Shown: positions 7,796-20,300, counted from the stretch's first letter. The stretch is DNA of 64,000 bases from Streptomyces sp. NBC_01351 (GCF_036237315.1 NZ_CP108356.1:1736001-1800000); one strand, 5' to 3'. Notes: generated by a model from the letters alone, not told the origin. Made by a program: numbers and translations.

Positions 7796-9421
7796 TCAGG
7801 CGATGCCGGTGCCGGGCTGCTGGGCGGCGGCCTTGGGGGCCTCCGCGGCGGACTCGGCGGCCGCCTCGGCGGCGCGCGCGTTGTCGGTCTGGACGGAGCG
7901 CAGCCCGATCAGGGCGTAGACGGCCGCGCCGGCCATGACGACCGCGCCGGCCACGGAGGCGGCGTGCACCTCGGTGGTGAAGGCCGCCCGGGCCGCCTCG
8001 ACGAGGCTGGTGGACGCGTCGCCCGAGAGCCTCCCGGCGGCCGCCAGGGCGCCGCCGATGGTCTCGCGGGCCTGCTCCAGCGCGTCGGCGGGCACCCCGG
8101 CCGGGGAGTCCAGCGAGTCGCTGTTGCGGTAGACGGCGGCGCCGATGCTGCCGAGGACGGCGACACCGAGGGCGCCGCCGAGCTCCTGGCCGGTCTGGAG
8201 CAGGGCGGAGGCGGTGCCGGCCCGCTCCGGCGGGACCTGGCCGACGACGAGCTCGGTGACCAGGGTGAGGACGGGGGTGAGACCGACGGCCAGCGCGATG
8301 ATGCCGATGAGGATCAGGAGCAGGCCGTCCTCTTCGGGGACCTGGGTGAGCATCAGCAGGGCGACGGTGGCGATGGCGAACCCGCTCGAAATGATGACCG
8401 CGGGCCGGACGGTGCGCACCAGGACGGTGGCGACGGGCACGACGGCGCCCACCGCGAGGGTGCCGGGGATGGTCCACAGCGCGGACTTCAGGGCGCTCAT
8501 CCCGAGGACCGACTGCAGGTACTGGGTGGAGAAGAGCGAGTAGCCGACCAGGGTGAAGCAGGCCAGCATGTTGACGGTGACCGAGGCGCCGAAGGCACCG
8601 TTGCGGAAGAGCGAGAGGTCGACCATCGGGTCGGAGCTGGTGCGCTGGCGCCGCAGGAACAGCGGGACGAGCGCCAGGCCGACGGCGATGGCGACGACGT
8701 AGGTGACGGAGAAGCCGTCCACGGCGATCTTCTTGAAGCCGTAGATGACCGGCAGCACGATCGCGAGCGACAGCGCGGCGCTGATCAGGTCGAACTTCCC
8801 GGCCGCCGCGTCCTTGAACTCGGGCAGCAGGAACGGCGCCGCGACCAGCAGGAGCAGCATCACGGGGACGTTGATCAGGAAGACGGAACCCCACCAGAAG
8901 CCGGTGAGGAGGGCGCCGCTGACCACGGGGCCCAGCGCGGCGCCGGCGGCCATGCCGGTGGACCAGACGGCGACGGCGGTGCGGCGCTGGGTCTGGTCGC
9001 GGAACAGGTTTCGGATGAGGGCGAGCGTGGAGGGCATGAGGGTGGCCCCGCCGATGCCCTGGAGCGCCCGGGCGGTGATCACCATCTCGGGGTTGGAGGC
9101 GTAGGCGGCGAGCAGGGAGCCGCCGCCGAAGACCACGGCACCGATCAGCAGGAGGCGGCGGCGGCCGATGCGGTCGCCGAGCGCGCCCATGGTGAGCAGG
9201 ACGCCGGAAAGGACGAAGCCGTAGATGTCGATCATCCACAGCTGCTCGCTGCCGGACGGCCGGAGGTCCTCGCTGATGGCGGGGATCGCGAAGTAGAGGA
9301 CGGTCAGGTCCATCGAGACGAGCAGCACGGGCAGGAGCAGTACGCCGAGGGCGATCCATTCCTTGCGGCCCGCTTTGGCCTCCGGTCCGGTGGTGCCGTT
9401 CTCGCTCAGGGAGCTGGTCAT
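7796..9421 (-). CDS. MFS drug exporter, DHA2 (EmrB/QacA) family, 14 transmembrane segments
   Basis: The 541-residue membrane protein has about fourteen hydrophobic segments and long DHA2-type spacing. Membrane-embedded Asp38 lies in SMDLTVL of helix 1. Motif A (GALGDRIGRRR, 79-89) is in the loop after helix 2, and an antiporter motif C (GAALGPVVSG, 160-169) is in helix 5. Such proteins exchange protons for hydrophobic drugs, so this is the likely exporter and self-resistance protein for the macrolactam. It has its own terminator downstream and a 226-base gap upstream, so it forms a separate transcript. The start ATG 9421 fits the family; the ribosome site is poor. The C-terminal tail after about 515 is Ala/Glu-rich. 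Confidence 0.9.
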   Translation of the reverse strand: MTSSLSENGTTGPEAKAGRKEWIALGVLLLPVLLVSMDLTVLYFAIPAISEDLRPSGSEQLWMIDIYGFVLSGVLLTMGALGDRIGRRRLLLIGAVVFGGGSLLAAYASNPEMVITARALQGIGGATLMPSTLALIRNLFRDQTQRRTAVAVWSTGMAAGAALGPVVSGALLTGFWWGSVFLINVPVMLLLLVAAPFLLPEFKDAAAGKFDLISAALSLAIVLPVIYGFKKIAVDGFSVTYVVAIAVGLALVPLFLRRQRTSSDPMVDLSLFRNGAFGASVTVNMLACFTLVGYSLFSTQYLQSVLGMSALKSALWTIPGTLAVGAVVPVATVLVRTVRPAVIISSGFAIATVALLMLTQVPEEDGLLLILIGIIALAVGLTPVLTLVTELVVGQVPPERAGTASALLQTGQELGGALGVAVLGSIGAAVYRNSDSLDSPAGVPADALEQARETIGGALAAAGRLSGDASTSLVEAARAAFTTEVHAASVAGAVVMAGAAVYALIGLRSVQTDNARAAEAAAESAAEAPKAAAQQPGTGIA

Positions 9422-9597
9422 GGGGACTGTCCAATGCTGTCGGGACGGGGCGTATGTATCAGTGAACGGAAAGAGCGGCGCAGCAGGGTGCTCCGGGAGC
9501 CGGAACAGGGGTGGAAACAGGGGTGCTTGAAGGGAACGGCATAGGGGTGGGAACAGGGGTCGGGACAGGGGTCCGGACAGGGGCCCGGACAGGAGTC
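9422..9597 (-). repeat. Exporter upstream region with degenerate 12-base tandem repeats (about 9504-9597)
   Basis: This is the promoter-bearing part of the 226-base gap between the second adenylating enzyme and the exporter. From about 9504 to 9597 a unit close to GGGACAGGGGTC recurs six or more times, mostly every 12 bases, with substitutions and one longer interruption near 9528-9545. The phased copies could be regulator sites or simple slippage products. A short plus-strand frame here just translates the repeat and is not considered a gene. No clear -10/-35 was found for the exporter. Confidence 0.5.
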
Positions 9598-9624
9598 GGG
9601 GCCCGGGCTGCGAGCCCGGGCCCC
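9598..9624 (-). terminator. Hairpin terminator after the second adenylating enzyme
   Basis: A perfect 12-bp all-strong stem, GGGGCCCGGGCT (9598-9609) with AGCCCGGGCCCC (9613-9624), has a GCG loop. It begins 23 bases beyond the stop codon at 9648 on the minus strand. It would separate the PKS-E/adenylating-enzyme transcript from the exporter. Confidence 0.72.
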
Positions 9625-9647
9625 GGCCGAACCTCCCGAACGGGGGG

Positions 9648-11243
9648 TCAGCCTTCCTCGGCGACGAGTGCCGCCAGGGCCCTGCGGTCGGTCTTGCCGT
9701 TGGGCGTGAGCGGCAGGGCGGGGATCAGCCCGACCTTCCGCGGCACCATGTAGTCGGGCAGGGTCTGCTTGCAGAAGGCGCTGATCGCCACGGGGTCGGC
9801 GTCGAAGCCGCGGGCGGGCACCACGTACGCGTACAGCTCCGGGTCCTCGCCGGGCCGCGGGCGGACCACCGCCGCGGCCGCCTCGACGCCCGGGAACTCA
9901 AGGAGCCGGCGCTCGATCTCGCCCAGCTCCACCCGGTTGCCCCGGATCTTGACCTGGAGGTCGGACCGTCCGACGAAGTACAGCTCACCACTCTCGCCGC
10001 GGTATGCCAAGTCATTTGACTTGTAGACGAGTTGGCCGGACTTGGGGTTGAGCGGATCGGGTACGAGCACCGCCCGGGTGGCCTCCGGGTCGTCCCAGTA
10101 GCCGGTGAAGAGGGAGGGGCCGCGCAGGTGGATCTCGCCGACCGTGCCCGGCTCCCCGACGGGCCGCCCCTGCTCGTCGATCAGCAGCATCTCGGCGCCG
10201 GGGTAGGCGAATCCGATGGAGAGCTTGTCGACGCCCTCCGGCAGCGGGTTCGGCACGTCGGTGAGGGAGAAGGCCATCGCCTCGGTCGGGCCGAAGCAGT
10301 TCACTACCCGGGCCTCCGGCAACAGCCCCTGCAGCTGGCGCAGTTCGGGCAGCGGGAAGGCCTCGCCGGAGAAGAGCACCCCGCGCACCTGCCCGGCCAG
10401 GGCGGCCAGGCCCTTCGCCTCGTGGCGCAGTACGGGCCGCCAGATGGACGGCACCCCGTCGACCTGGGTGGCCCCTGTGTCGGCGAGGAAGCGCAGGAAG
10501 CGGCGCGGCCAGTGCATCAGTTCACGCGGTACGGGGATCAGCTGGGCCCCCGAGCCGAGGGCGAGGCCGATGTCCAGCAGCGCGAAGTCGAACTGCAGCG
10601 GCGAGGTGGTGGCCAGCCGGTCCCCGGCGGTGACGATGCCGTGCCGGAGCATCCCCCGGTAGAAGGAGAGCACCCCGCGGTGGCTCATGACCACGCCCTT
10701 GGGCCGGCCCGTGGTCCCCGAGGTGAAGATCATGTAGGCGGCGTCGGTGCCGACCGGCTCCCGCCGGTGGCGGGTGCGCGGCGCGGGGGCGCGTTCCACG
10801 ACCACCCCGTCGGGGCCGAACCGTGCCGTGCCGATGCTCTCGGGGACCCCCTCGCGGCCGCCGTTCACCGTCTGCAGGTGCAGGGCGGGCTCGGCGGTGG
10901 CCGCGATGGCCAGCAGCCGGGGGGTGGGGACCTCGGGGCTCACCGGGATGAAGGTGAGCCCGAGCATCGAGCAGGCGAGCAGTACGGCCACCGCGGAGGC
11001 CGAGTTGTCCGACTCCAGGATCACCCGGTCGCCGATGTCGAGGCCGAGGGCGTCCAGGGTCAGGGCGTAGTCGTGGGCCCTGCGCTCCAGTTGGCGGTAG
11101 CTCAGCACGCGGTGGGTGCCGTCCTCGCCGGCCTCCCAGGCGGCCGGGCTGTCGGGTGCGGTACGGGCCGCCGCCAGCATGAACTCGTGGATGCGCTCCG
11201 CCGGTCCGCGGACCGCGGCCGGAAGTTCCGTGCTCAGGCTCAC
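9648..11243 (-). CDS. Free-standing adenylating enzyme (probably VinN/IdnL1-type, activates the beta-amino acid starter)
   Basis: Counted from the GTG at 11243, the product has 531 residues. Motifs are A3 [12 protein letters not shown] (173-184), A4 QFDFALLD with Asp219, A5 FGPTE (317-321), A8 [16 protein letters not shown] (425-440) and the A10 lysine Lys517 in NGKTDR. The A7 motif reads YKSND (407-411) instead of YxTGD. In VinN an aspartate in the A4 region (Asp230) binds the beta-amino group, and Asp219 is a candidate equivalent. I favour this enzyme as the one that charges the free ACP with 3-aminobutyrate. The other adenylating enzyme could swap roles with it. The GTG is chosen because AGAGGTGG lies 7 bases upstream; an upstream start would add an implausible His-Glu repeat. 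It follows PKS-E by 97 bases. Confidence 0.75.
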   Translation of the reverse strand: MSLSTELPAAVRGPAERIHEFMLAAARTAPDSPAAWEAGEDGTHRVLSYRQLERRAHDYALTLDALGLDIGDRVILESDNSASAVAVLLACSMLGLTFIPVSPEVPTPRLLAIAATAEPALHLQTVNGGREGVPESIGTARFGPDGVVVERAPAPRTRHRREPVGTDAAYMIFTSGTTGRPKGVVMSHRGVLSFYRGMLRHGIVTAGDRLATTSPLQFDFALLDIGLALGSGAQLIPVPRELMHWPRRFLRFLADTGATQVDGVPSIWRPVLRHEAKGLAALAGQVRGVLFSGEAFPLPELRQLQGLLPEARVVNCFGPTEAMAFSLTDVPNPLPEGVDKLSIGFAYPGAEMLLIDEQGRPVGEPGTVGEIHLRGPSLFTGYWDDPEATRAVLVPDPLNPKSGQLVYKSNDLAYRGESGELYFVGRSDLQVKIRGNRVELGEIERRLLEFPGVEAAAAVVRPRPGEDPELYAYVVPARGFDADPVAISAFCKQTLPDYMVPRKVGLIPALPLTPNGKTDRRALAALVAEEG

Positions 11244-11250
11244 CGCTGTG

Positions 11251-11258
11251 CCACCTCT
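11251..11258 (-). promoter_or_regulatory. Ribosome binding site that fixes the start of the second adenylating enzyme
   Basis: The minus strand reads AGAGGTGG, 7 bases before the GTG at 11243. It is the strongest translation signal in this spacer. It argues against the longer frame that would translate the adjacent hexanucleotide repeat. Confidence 0.7.
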
Positions 11259-11285
11259 GCTCGTCCGAGTGCTCGTCGTCGTCCG

Positions 11286-11331
<46 letters not shown>

Positions 11332-11340
11332 AAATGCTCA

Positions 11341-14300
11341 TCAGGAGATCCGCTCCTTGAGGTCCGTCAGCCAGCTGTCGATGACGGGGGCCGTCGTGTC
11401 GACGTGCTGCTCGACGATGGTGAAATGCGTTCCGGGGACGGTCGCCACGGTGTCCGCGCCCTCCCAGTCGGCCTGCCAGTCGGCGTCCGGCTCGATGTCC
11501 GCGTCCTCGCCCATCTGGAAGAGGTCCCCGGCCCGTACGAACAGCACGGGCGCCTCGATGTCCTCCTGCCGGAACTGCGGCAGCAGCTCCACGTACCGCC
11601 CCATCGCGGAGAGTTCGGCGCTGCTGAAGGAGCCGAGCGTGGCCGCCTTGTCGGGGACCGCGAAGGCCATCTGGTCGAAGATCGCGTCGTTCGACTCGCC
11701 CATGTAGTACGTGTCCAGGAGCACGAGCCCGGCCGGCCGTACCCCGTGCACCCGCTCCAGGCGGGCCACCGTGGCGTGGGCGAGCAGGCCGCCCGAGGAG
11801 AAGCCGAGCAGGGCGAACGGTTCTCCGTCCGCGGCCCGCAGCACCGCCTCGGCGAGTACGTCCACGGCCGCGGCGAAGGACTCCGGCAACGACTCCCCGC
11901 GCCCGAACCCGGGGGTGGGGAGGCCGGCCACCGGCATCGAGAGCCGGGCCGCGAGCCGCGCGTGCTGGTGCACACCGCCCGCCACCGTCGGGGTGCTGAG
12001 GCAGATCAGCCGGGGAGGCTTCGGCCCCTCGGACTCCGCTCCCTCCGCCCGGGGCTTGGTGCGCGCCCCGTACGAGACCGCCTCGGGCAGTCCGTCCAGG
12101 TCGGCCGCCGTGGCGAAGGCGGGCCGCAGTGCGGCGACCGCGCGCAGCATGGCCAGTCCGGGCTGGAGGTTCCCCGACATGATCGCGTCGAGGAACAGCC
12201 CGTACAGGGTGTCGTCGGCCCGGTTGTCGGCGTGCGTGGCGGGCGCGGCGGCCTGCCCGGCGTCGCCCTGGTCGGCGGCGGCCAGCCGGCCGGCGAGCAG
12301 CCGGGCCAGTTCGAGCGGGTTCTTGCTGTCGAAGACCACCATGGCGGGCAGTGCGAGCCCGGAGGCCGCGTTCAGCCGGTTGCGCAGTTCCACGGCGGTC
12401 AGCGAGTCGAATCCGGCCTCCAGGAAGCCCGCTTCGGCATCGACGGCGCTCGTGTCGGCGTGCCCGAGGACCTCGGCGGCGTGGTGGAGGACCGCGTCGA
12501 GCACGACCCGCTCGCGCTCGGCGTCGCCGAGCCCGCGCACCTTCCGGCCGAGCCCGCCGGCCTCCGTGGGGGCGGCTGCCGCGCCGGCCCGGCGGCGCCC
12601 GGCGGGCGCGAGGGCCCGCAGCAGGGCGGGTACCTCGTCGGTACGGGCCCGCAGGGCGGCCAGGTCGACGCGGAGCGGGACGAGCGCCGGGGCGTCGGCG
12701 GCGACGGCCGCGTCGAAGAGCCACAGGCCCTCCTCCTCGGTCAGGGCCGGGGTTCCGGTGCGCCGCATCCGCTGGAGGTCGGCCTCGCCGAGCCACTGGC
12801 TCAGCCCGGTCGCGGTGTCCCACAGCCCGAAGGCCATCGAGGTGGCGGCCAGGCCGCGCGAGCGGCGGTGGGCGGCGAGGGCGTCGAGGAAGACGTTCGC
12901 CGCCGCGTAGTTGCCCTGTCCGGCGGCCATGACCAGGCCGCCGGCCGAGGAGAACAGTGCGAAGACGGCCAGGTCGTGCCCGGCGGTCAGCTCGTGCAGG
13001 TGCCAGGCGGCGTCCGCCTTCGCGGCGAGCACGTGGTCCACCTGTTCGGGGGTGAGCGCCCCGATCAGGCCGTTGTGGGCGACGCCGGCGGCGTGCACGA
13101 TCCCGCGCAGCGGGTGCGCCGGGTCGATGCCGCCGATCAGCTCGGCCACGGCCGTCCGGTCGGACACGTCGCAGGCGGTGATCTCCACGCGGGCGCCGAG
13201 CGCGGCCAGTTCGTCGCGCAGTCCGGCCGCGTTGGGGGCGCCGAGTCCGCGCCGGCTGGTCAGCACCAGGTGCCGGACGCCGTGCTCGGTGACCAGGTGC
13301 CGGGCGACGAGCGCGCCCAGTCCCCCGGTGCCGCCGGTGATCAGGACGGTGCCCTCGGGGTCCCACGGCGTGTCTCCGCCGGGTGCGGCGGACCGGGCGA
13401 GCCGGGGCGCGAGCACCTTGTCCCGGCGGACGGCCAGTTCGGGCTCGTCGGAGGCGAGTGCGGCGGCCAGCGCCCGCGGGGACGCCTCGCCCTCCGCCTC
13501 CAGGTCCAGCAGCACGAACCGGCCCGGGTTCTCCGCCTGCGCGGCCCGGATCAGACCCCAGACGGGTGCCTGCCGTACGTCGACCGGGTCCCCGTCGGCG
13601 ACGGCCGCCGCGGCCCGGGTCACGAGCACCAGCCGCGACCGCGCGAACCTCGGCTCGGCGAGCCACTGCTGGGCGGCGGCCAGCGCCGTGTCCACCGCGG
13701 TACGGATCCCCTCGGGGACCTCGTGCTCACCGCTGGCGGCGGGCCCGTCCGCGAGGACGGGCAGCAGCACGGTGTCCGGTACGTCGGCGCCCGCCGCTCC
13801 CAGCGCGTCCAGTCCGGAGACCATCGGTACTCCGGCGACCTCCAGTCCCGGGCCGGCGACGGCCCAGTCCCCGCGCGGTCCGCTGCCGCCGCCGACCGGC
13901 TGCCATTCGACGGCCAGCAGCGCGTCGCGGAACCCGCCGGCGCCGAGCTGCTCGACGGCCACCGGCCGCAGCTGAAGGGCGGCCACCGAGGCCACGGGGG
14001 CACCGGCCGGGTCGGCGAGGTCGAGCCGCACCGCGTTGCGCTGCCCCTCGACCGGTGCGAGCCGGACCCGTACGGCGGTCGCTGACGCGGCGTGCAGGGT
14101 GACGCCCGCCCAGGAGAAGGGCAGCAGGGCCCGTCCCTCGTCCTCCTCGGCACCGAGCCCGCCGAAGCCGAGCGCGTGCATGGAGGCGTCGAGCAGGGCG
14201 GGGTGCAGCCCGAAGCGTCCGGCGTCCGCGTGGGCCTGCTCGGGCAGCGTGATCTCGGCGTACAGCGCGTCGCCGAGCCGCCAGGCCGCCGTCAGCCCCT

Positions 14301-17300
14301 GGAACACCGGGCCGTAGCCGAACCCGCGCTCCTGCAGCCCGTCGTACAGCCCGTCGGCGTCCAGCTCCTCGGCGCCCGCGGGCGGCCAGGAACCGAGCCC
14401 GTCGCCGGGTTCCCCGGCGGTGGGGGCGAGGAGCCCGTCGGCGTGCCGGGTCCACGGCTCGTCGGGGCTGCTCTCGGGGCGCGAGTACACGCGTACGGTG
14501 CGCCGGGCCTGCGCGTCGGGTTCGCCGACCACGACCTGGAGGGCGACTCCGCCGCGTTCGGGGAGGACCAGCGGCGAGTACAGGGTGAGCTCTTCCAGCA
14601 GGCCGCAGCCGACGTGGTCGGCGGCCTGGAGGGCGAGCTCCACGAAACCGGTGCCTGGCAGCAGGACACTGCCGTGGACGGCGTGGTCGGCCACCCAGGG
14701 CTGGGCGTCCAGGGAGACGCGGGCGGTGAAGGTCACCGCGTCGGAGTCGGGGGACGCCACGACGGCCGCGAGCAGCGGGTGGTCGAGGGCGTCCTGTCCC
14801 ACGGCGACGGCATCGGTGGCCGGCTTGGCGGCGTCGACCCAGAAGCGGCTGCGCTGGAAGGGGTAGGTGGGCAGGTCGACGGTCCGGGCGCCCGCGCCGG
14901 CGTAGAAGGCCGTCCAGTCGACGCGCCCGCCGGACACGTGCAGCCGGGCGAGCGCGGTCAGCAGCGCCTCGGGCTCCCCGCGGTCCTTGCGCAGGGCCGG
15001 TACGAGGACGGCTGCCTGCTCGGTGTCGAGGATCTGCTGGGCGAGGCCGGTGAGGACCCCGACGGGGCCGATCTCCAGGAAGCGGGTCACGCCCTGCCCG
15101 GCCAGTGTCTCGACGGCGTCGGCGAAGCGGACGGCTTCCCGGACCTGGCCGACCCAGTACTCCGGGGACTGCCAGTCCGCGGAGGCCTGACCGGTGACCG
15201 TGGAGACGGCGGGGATGCGCGGCTCGTTGAAGGTCAACTCTGCGGTGACGGCCCGGAATTCGTCGAGCATCGGGGCCATCAGCGCCGAGTGGAAGGCGTG
15301 CGAGACCGAGAGGCGGCTGGTCTTGCGCCCGGCCGCCGCGAACTGCTCGCCGACCGCCAGGACGGCGGCCTCGACACCCGAGACGACGACCGACTCCGGC
15401 CCGTTGACCGCCGCGATACCGACCTCGTCGGTGAGCAGCGGCAGGACCTCTTCCTCGGTGGCCTGTACGGCGAGCATCGCGCCCCCGGCCGGAAGCGCCT
15501 GCATCAGCCGACCACGAGCCACCACCAGCCGGGCCGCATCGGCGAGCGAGAGAACCCCCGCCACATGGGCGGCAGCCGGCTCACCGATCGAGTGCCCGGC
15601 GACCGTGTCGGGCCGGACACCCCACGCCTCGACGAGGCGGTAGAGGGCGACTTCCAGCGCGAACAGCGCGGGCTGCGTGATCGCGGTCGCGTTCAGCGCC
15701 TCCGCGTCCTCGCCCCACACCACCTCCCGCAACGACCGGCCCAGGTGCGCGTCGATCTCCGCACAGACGGCGTCGAAGGCCTCCGCGAACACCGGGAAGG
15801 CTTCGTACAGCTCGCGCCCCATCCCGAGGCGCTGCGCACCCTGCCCGGTGAACAGGAACGCGGTCCGTCCGCTGCGGCGGGCCTGGTCGCGCACCACGGC
15901 GGGTGCGTTGCGGCTCTGCGCCAGCGCGGTGAGTCCGCGCAGCAGCTCCTCGCGGTCCGCCCCGACGACCACGGCCCGGTGGGCGAACGTGGTGCGCGAG
16001 GCCACCAGGGAGAGGCCGAGGTCGGCCGGCTCGATCGCGGGCTGCTCCGCGGCCAGCTCCAGCAGACGCTCGGCCTGGGCGGCCAGGGCCTGCGGGGTCT
16101 TGGCGGACAACACCCAGGGGACGGCGGGGAGTCCGGCGCGTTCGGCCGTCGCCTCCGCGTCCGCCGCGGGCGCTTCCTCGACGATCACGTGGGCGTTCGT
16201 CCCGCTGATGCCGAAGGAGGAGACACCCGCTCGGCGCGGCCGGTCCGCGGCCTGCCATTCCCGGGCCTCGGTGAGCAGTGCGACGTTGCCCGCCGCCCAG
16301 TCCACCTGGTCCGAGGGGGCGTCCACGTGGAGGGTCTTCGGCAGGATGCCGTGGCGCATCGCCATGACCATCTTGATGACACCCGCGATGCCCGAAGAGG
16401 CCTGCGTGTGGCCCATGTTGGACTTGATGGAGCCCAGCCACAGCGGCCGGTCCTCCTCCCGCCCCTGGCCGTAGGTGGCCAGCAGCGCCTGCGCCTCGAT
16501 GGGGTCGCCGAGCGTGGTGCCGGTGCCGTGCGCCTCGACGGCGTCGACCTCGGCGGGCGTCAGACCCGCGTTGGCGAGGGCCTGGCGGATCACCCGCTGC
16601 TGGGACGGGCCGTTCGGGGCGGTCATGCCGTTGCTGGCGCCGTCCTGGTTGAGGGCCGAGCCACGAAGGACGGCGACCACCGGGTGGCCGTTGCGGCGGG
16701 CGTCGGAGAGCCGCTCCAGGAGCAGCACGCCCGCGCCCTCGCCCCACGCGACTCCGTCCGCCGAGGCCGCGAAGGACTTGGACCTGCCGTCGGGGGCGAG
16801 TCCGCGCTGCCGGCTGAACTCGACGAACATGCCCGGGGTGCCCATGACGGCGACACCACCGGCCAGTGCGAGGGAGCACTCGCCCGCCCGCAGGGCCTGG
16901 GCGGCCATGTGCAGGGCGACGAGGGAGGAGGAGCAGGCGGTGTCGACGGTGACGGAGGGCCCTTCGAGGCCCAGCGTGTAGGAGGTGCGGCCGGATACGA
17001 GGCTGCCGCCGCTGCTGGCCGCGGCCTCCACGCCGAGCGCGTAGTCGTGGTACATGACGCCCGCGAACACGCCGGTCGCCGAGCCCTTGAGCACGGTCGG
17101 GTCGATCCCGGCCCGCTCGATCGCTTCCCAGGACACCTCCAGGAGCAGTCGCTGCTGGGGGTCCATCATCAGGGCCTCGTTGGGGCTGATCCCGAAGAAG
17201 ACCGGGTCGAAGTCGGCGGCGTCGTAGAGGAATCCGCCCGCCCGCGTGTAGGTCCTGCCGGGCGTGCCCGGCTCCGGGTCGTACACGTCCGGGTCCCAGC

Positions 17301-20300
17301 CGCGGTCGGCGGGGAAGTCGCCGATGGCGTCCACTCCGTCCGCGACCAGGCCCCACAGCTCCTCGGGCGTGGTGACCCCGCCCGGGTAGCGGCAGCCCAT
17401 CCCGACGATCACGATCGGGTCCTCGGCCCCGTCGGCTCCGCCGCCGGCGGGCAGGGCCCGGGCGGGTACGAGCGCGGCGCGGTCCGGACCGCCCACTTCC
17501 TCGCCGATGTGGGCGGCCACGGCCTGCGCGGTCGGGTAGTCGAAGATCAGCGTGGCGGGCAGCCGGAGGCCGGTCACCGCACCGAGTCGGTTGCGCAGCT
17601 CGACGGCGGCGAGCGAGTCGAAGCCCAGCTCGCTGAAGGCCCGCTCCGGCTCGATCGCGTCGGCGGAGGCGTGGCCGAGTACGCCGGCGACCTGGGCCCG
17701 TACGAGGTCCAGCAGTGCGGCGGCCCGAGCGTCCGCGTCCAGACCGGCCAGGCGGGCGAGGAGCCCGTCGCCGCCGTCGGCGGATTGCGCGGCCCGGCGT
17801 ACGGGGACGCGTACGAGGCCCCGGAGGAGGGCGGGGAGAGCGGCGGCGCGGGCGCGCAGCACGTTCGTGTCGATCAACAGGGGAACCACGGCGGGCAGGC
17901 CCGAGCGCAGCGAGCTCGTGAAGAGCGCGAGGCCCTCGGCCTGGGAGAGGGCGGGCAGGCCCTGGGCCGCCATCCGCTCCTCGGCCAGGTCGAGCATGTC
18001 GGTGCTGGTCATGCCGGTGGTGACGGCCCAGAGGCCGAAGGCCATCGAGGTGGCCGGCAGGCCTTCCGCGTGCCGGTGAGCGGCGAGGGCATCGAGGAAC
18101 ACGTTCGCCGCCGCGTAATTGCCCTGCCCGGCCGCCAGCACCAGACCACCCGCCGAGGAGAACATCACGAACGCCGACAGGTCCATCTCGCGGGTCAGCT
18201 CGTGCAGATGCCAGGCCGCATCCGCCTTCGGACGCAACACCACATCCATCCGCTCAGCCGTCAACGCACCGATCACACCGTTATCAGCGACACCCGCCAC
18301 ATGGACCACACCCGACAGGGGACGCGCCGGATCCACATCGGCGAGGACGGCGGCCAGCGCCTCCCGGTCCGCCACATCACACGCGGAGACCGTGACCGAA
18401 GCACCCAGGCCGTTCAGATCGGCGAGCAGCTCCGGAACACCGGGAGCATCCGTGCCCCGGCGCCCCAGCAGCAACAGGTTCCGTACCCCGTGCTCGGTCA
18501 CCAGGTGACGGGCCACGAGCGCACCCAGACCACCCGTACCACCCGTGATCAGCACCGTCCCGACCTCGTCCCACAGCGGCCCCGCACCGTCACCGACGGA
18601 CACCCGGACCAGCCTCGGCACCGACACCTCGCCCGCACGCACCGCCAACTCCGGCTCACCCAGGGCCAACAGGTGCTCGTACGCGACGGATCCGTCGGTG
18701 TCGACCAGCACGAAGCGGCCCGGGTTCTCCGCCTGCGCAGCACGCACCAGACCCCACACCGGAGCCTGCCGCACATCCACCGGCTCACCCTCCACCACAG
18801 CCACCGCACCCCGCGTGACCACCACCAGCACCGCACCCTCGGGCCGCTCCACGGACAGCCAGTCCTGCACCGCCTCCAATGCCCGGTTGGCCAGATCGTG
18901 CACGGCGGTCGGAACGTCGCCGTCCGGTGCCTCGCACGCGAAGACGACAGTGCCCTCGGCCGGCTGCGCCTGCGCTGCTGCGGCCGCGCCGGGCAGCGGG
19001 TTCCAGGCGATGTGGAAGAGGGACTCGGTCCCGTGTGCGCCGAGCTGTTCCGTGGAGACCGGGCGGCCGACGACCGCGCCGACGGTGGCGACCGGGGCGC
19101 CGGTGGCATCGGCCACCTGCAAGGAGAGGCTCTCCGGCGTGGGCTGGGTGATGCGCACCCGTACGACGGAGGCTCCCGCCGCGTGCAGGGTGATGTCCCG
19201 CCAGACGAAGGGCAGTACGGTCTCGTCGCCGCCGGTGCCGTTCACGAGCGCCGCGTGCATGGCGGCGTCCAGCAGGGCCGGGTGCAGTCCGAACTCCCCG
19301 GCTTCGGCGTGCGCCTGCTCGGGGAGGGCGACCTCTGCGTAGAGCACGTCGTCGAGCCGCCAGGCGGCCTTGAGGCCCTGGAACGTGGGCCCGTATCCGA
19401 AGCCCCGCTCGCGCAGGCCCTCGTAGGCGCCGTCCAGGGACAGTTCCGCCGCCCCGGCGGGCGGCCAGGCCGTGAGGTCGAAGCCGGGCGCTTCGGCGCC
19501 GGACGCGAGTACGCCGTCGGCGTGCAGGGTCCACGGCAGGTCCGGGCTGTCCTCGGCGCGCGAGTAGACGCTCACCGAGCGCCGCCCAAAGGAGTCCGCG
19601 GCGCCGAGCACCATCTGTACGGTCACGGCCCCGCGCTCGGGGAGGATCAGCGGTGCCTGAAGGGCGAGCTCTTCGAGTACGTCGCAGCCGACCTGGTCGC
19701 CGGCCCGGACGGCCAGTTCCACGAAGCCGGTGCCCGGCAGCAGGATGCTGCCGAGGACGTCGTGGTCGGCGATCCAGGGGTGGGTTCCGGCGGACAGCCG
19801 CCCGGTGAAGGTGACCACGTCGGTGTCGGGGGACGGCAGTACCGCGCCGAGCAGCGGGTGTCCGGCGTCGGTCAGACCGGCCGTCGCCATGCTGCCGCTG
19901 CCGGAGCCGATCCACGAGTTGGCGAGGTACTCCTCCATGTCGATCCAGTAGCGGGTGCGCTGGAAGGCGTAGGTGGGGAGTTCGACGCGGCGGGCGCCGG
20001 TGGTGGCGGGGTAGAAGGCTTGCCAGTCGACGTGTGCGCCGGAGGCGTGGAGCTGGGCGAGGGCGGCGACGAGGGTCTCGGCCTCGGGGCGGTTCTTGCG
20101 CACGGCGGCGACCAGAACGGCCTCGTCGAGACCCTGTGCGGCGAGGCCGGTGAGGATTCCGTCGGGGCCGATCTCCAAGAAGCGGGTCGCGCCCTGCTGG
20201 GCGAGGGCCTCGACGGCGTCGCCGAAGCGGACCGCCTCCCGGACCTGACCGACCCAGTACTCCGCCGACTGCCAGTCGTTGGAGACCTGACCGGTGACCG

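Noticed and set aside
9504..9597. CRISPR-like array
   Set aside because: The units are 12 bases, degenerate and without unique spacers, and no cas gene is present.
9511..9753. Small plus-strand open frame rich in Gly-Thr-Gly-Val
   Set aside because: It is a translation of the 12-base repeat array and the terminator, and it runs into the adenylating enzyme on the other strand.
15541..15620. Pro after the GHSIGE motif in AT10, taken as a sign of an inactive AT
   Set aside because: Catalytic Ser, the GHSxGE core and HAFHS are intact, so a single change after the elbow is not enough to call it inactive.
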